The notes beneath the pieces are model-generated. The model saw only the letters and a program-made list of their open reading frames with translations, searched no databases and was not told the DNA's origin. From contig NZ_CP083546.1 of NCBI RefSeq assembly GCF_025144145.1, forward strand, positions 3,240,501 to 3,304,500: 64,000 nucleotides of DNA. The letters run 5' to 3'. Origin of the DNA: Leisingera sp. M658 (lineage in GTDB: Bacteria > Pseudomonadota > Alphaproteobacteria > Rhodobacterales > Rhodobacteraceae). The position numbers and the translations under genes are program-made. This document shows positions 62,607 through 64,000 of the stretch, one piece after another (position 1 is the first letter of the stretch; the number at the start of each line of letters is the position of its first letter).

Positions 62607-63104
62607 TCAGCGGTTCAGCGGAATGTGCCAGCGCAGCGTCAGCGAATTCACGCCCGGGTTCTGGTCCGCGGTCGAGGCGTTGGATTTGTGGCTAAGCGCC
62701 AGCGACACCGCCTTGCCATTGTGAAACCGCTTGCCAACCGCCAGCAGGCTGCGGATTTCAAAGGTAGAGCCCAGATCATTACCCAGCGAGCTTTCGTGAT
62801 AAGCGCCGGGCATCACGCTGGTCTCAATGAACCAGTTGTTGTTCAGGTCAACCACGCCGCTGATGCCGACGCCGGCGAACACATCGCCGGTTTCCTGCAC
62901 TTCCAGCACCGCGCCGAACCGGGTCGACAGCAGCCGCCCCTCGTGGAACGGCGCATGCAGATACTCCGCTGCAAACAGCGCGCTGTCTTCGGAACCCGCA
63001 CGGGAATAATTGGAATAGCCCAGCCCCAGCGTCACTTCCTGGGCGGCGGCAGGCATGGCTGCGGCAGCACAAAACGCGGCTGCCAGCATAGCTGTCTGTT
63101 TCAT
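62607..63104 (-). CDS. PagL-like lipid A deacylase/acyloxyacyl hydrolase family outer-membrane protein
   Basis: A 165-aa protein with a Sec signal (residues 1-21, cleavage after AAA-Q) and an eight-strand beta-barrel pattern ending in an aromatic-rich strand ('LTLRWHIPLNR'). The motif 'LALSHKSNASTADQNPGVNSL' has His139 and Ser141 of the PagL dyad. In Pseudomonas PagL the third catalytic residue is a Glu twelve positions after the Ser; here that position is Asn153, so activity is doubtful or needs another residue. It would act on lipid A in the outer membrane. Confidence 0.78.
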   Translation of the reverse strand: MKQTAMLAAAFCAAAAMPAAAQEVTLGLGYSNYSRAGSEDSALFAAEYLHAPFHEGRLLSTRFGAVLEVQETGDVFAGVGISGVVDLNNNWFIETSVMPGAYHESSLGNDLGSTFEIRSLLAVGKRFHNGKAVSLALSHKSNASTADQNPGVNSLTLRWHIPLNR

Positions 63105-63311
63105 TTCTAGCCCCTCGCAGAATTATTTTCTTTGCACCAAGATATTTTAATTTGCTGCTTTTCCTAGTCACCTCACGAAAAAGCAATATGAGGGTTCACT
63201 GTGCGACCCCGCACAGAGAGAGATTGTGGCACATATGTCAGCCATCCTTGCCTTGCGTGCAGGCTCAATGCTGCCTAGAAGCAGCTCCCAAGTGGTATCA
63301 GGAGGCCGGTA
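63105..63311. promoter_or_regulatory. Divergent promoter region pagL-like / ychF
   Basis: About 207 bp, AT-rich at 63110-63190, with no gene. It must carry promoters for both directions. AGGAGG at 63301-63306 is the ribosome site of ychF. Confidence 0.5.
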
Positions 63312-64000
63312 TGGGCTTTAAGATGGGAATCGTCGGCCTGCCCAATGTGGGTAAATCGACGCTGTTCAATGCGCTCACCAAAACCGCCTCGGCGCAGGCG
63401 GCCAATTTTCCGTTCTGCACGATTGAGCCCAATGTGGGTGAGGTCGGCGTGCCGGACGCGCGTCTGGACAAGCTGGCGGCGATTGCCGGCTCCAAGCAGA
63501 TCATCCCGACCCGGATGACATTTGTCGACATCGCCGGCCTGGTCAAGGGCGCGTCGCAGGGCGAGGGCCTGGGCAACCAGTTCCTGGCCAACATCCGCGA
63601 AACAGATGCAATTGCCCATGTGCTGCGCTGTTTTGAAGACGGCGACGTGACCCATGTGGAGGGCCGTGTCGACCCGGTTGCTGACGCCGAAGTGATCGAG
63701 ACCGAGCTGATGCTGTCGGACCTTGAAAGCATCGAGAAACGCCGCGCCAATCTGGTGCGCAAGCTGAAGGGCAACGACAAGGAAGCATTGCAGCAAGACC
63801 GGCTGCTGGCCGCGGCCCAGGCGATGCTCGAAGACGGCAAACCCGCCCGTCTGGTCGAGGTTGACGCCGACGACGCCAAGGCCTGGAAGATGCTGCAGCT
63901 GCTGACCACAAAGCCGGTGCTCTATGTATGCAACGTTGGCGAATCGGAATCGGTTGAGGGCAACACGCATTCCGCCAAAGTGGCCGAAATGGCCGCGGCG
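63312..64000 (+). CDS. ychF: Redox-regulated ATPase YchF, 5' part
   Basis: The first 229 codons of a gene running past the window end. P-loop 'GLPNVGKST' (residues 9-17), 'NFPFCTIEPNVGEVGVPD', G3 'FVDIAGLVKGASQGEGLGNQFLANIRE' and 'LRCFEDGDVTHVEGRVDP' identify YchF/OLA1, an Obg-family protein that prefers ATP and binds ribosomes. The helical coiled-coil domain ('LMLSDLESIEKRRANLVRKL') is under way at the end. The start follows a perfect AGGAGG. In alphaproteobacteria ychF, pth and rplY commonly cluster, as here. Confidence 0.96.

Overview
The window looks like chromosome of a marine alphaproteobacterium of the Rhodobacteraceae (roseobacter group, Leisingera/Phaeobacter/Ruegeria-like). This rests on high GC, a nosCRZDFYL nitrous-oxide cluster in alphaproteobacterial order, a sulfonate/DHPS-type catabolic locus, and a right-hand core block with pth, rplY, lldD, trpA and ychF. 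Genus and species are inference.

Layout. 1-3.8 kb: taurine-type ABC transporter genes (minus), divergent from a LysR regulator and an HpsN-like dehydrogenase. 3.8-11.9 kb: nitrous-oxide reductase operon nosC-R-Z-D-F-Y-L (minus), with an FNR/NNR-type box upstream. 12.0-19.4 kb: a polar amino-acid ABC transporter (minus) divergent from a TetR-aminotransferase-TPP decarboxylase-DDAH operon. Together these read as uptake and breakdown of arginine and methylated arginine through 2-ketoarginine.

19.6-52.2 kb is a mobile, heavily rearranged region, framed by two inverted IS1182-type remnants. One carries an inserted IS66, the other an inserted IS903-group IS5 element with an almost perfect 9-bp target duplication. 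Inside are a broken tyrosine recombinase, an IS3 fragment, a DUF927 plasmid/phage-type gene, a truncated HEAGH protein, an intact IS5-family element, a membrane protein with an L,D-transpeptidase-like C-terminus, and a two-gene tandem of giant proteins (3775 and 2537 aa, about 19 kb) with no function I recognise. An intact IS481 element and a tRNA-Ser(GCU) gene follow; the tRNA 3' end faces the island.

The two observations most likely to be new are the giant-protein pair (29.8-48.8 kb) and small hairpin elements lodged in decayed IS genes. The hairpin elements have constant flanks around stems whose two arms change together: five copies of one family, two of a second and one of a third. 52.3-56.5 kb carries rlmF, rsgA and yaeQ, genes more typical of gammaproteobacteria and visibly lower in GC, closed off by an IS3 remnant. 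From 56.6 kb the sequence returns to ordinary core genes: iunH, pth, a DadA-like oxidase, rplY, lldD, trpA, a PagL-like protein and ychF (cut by the window end).
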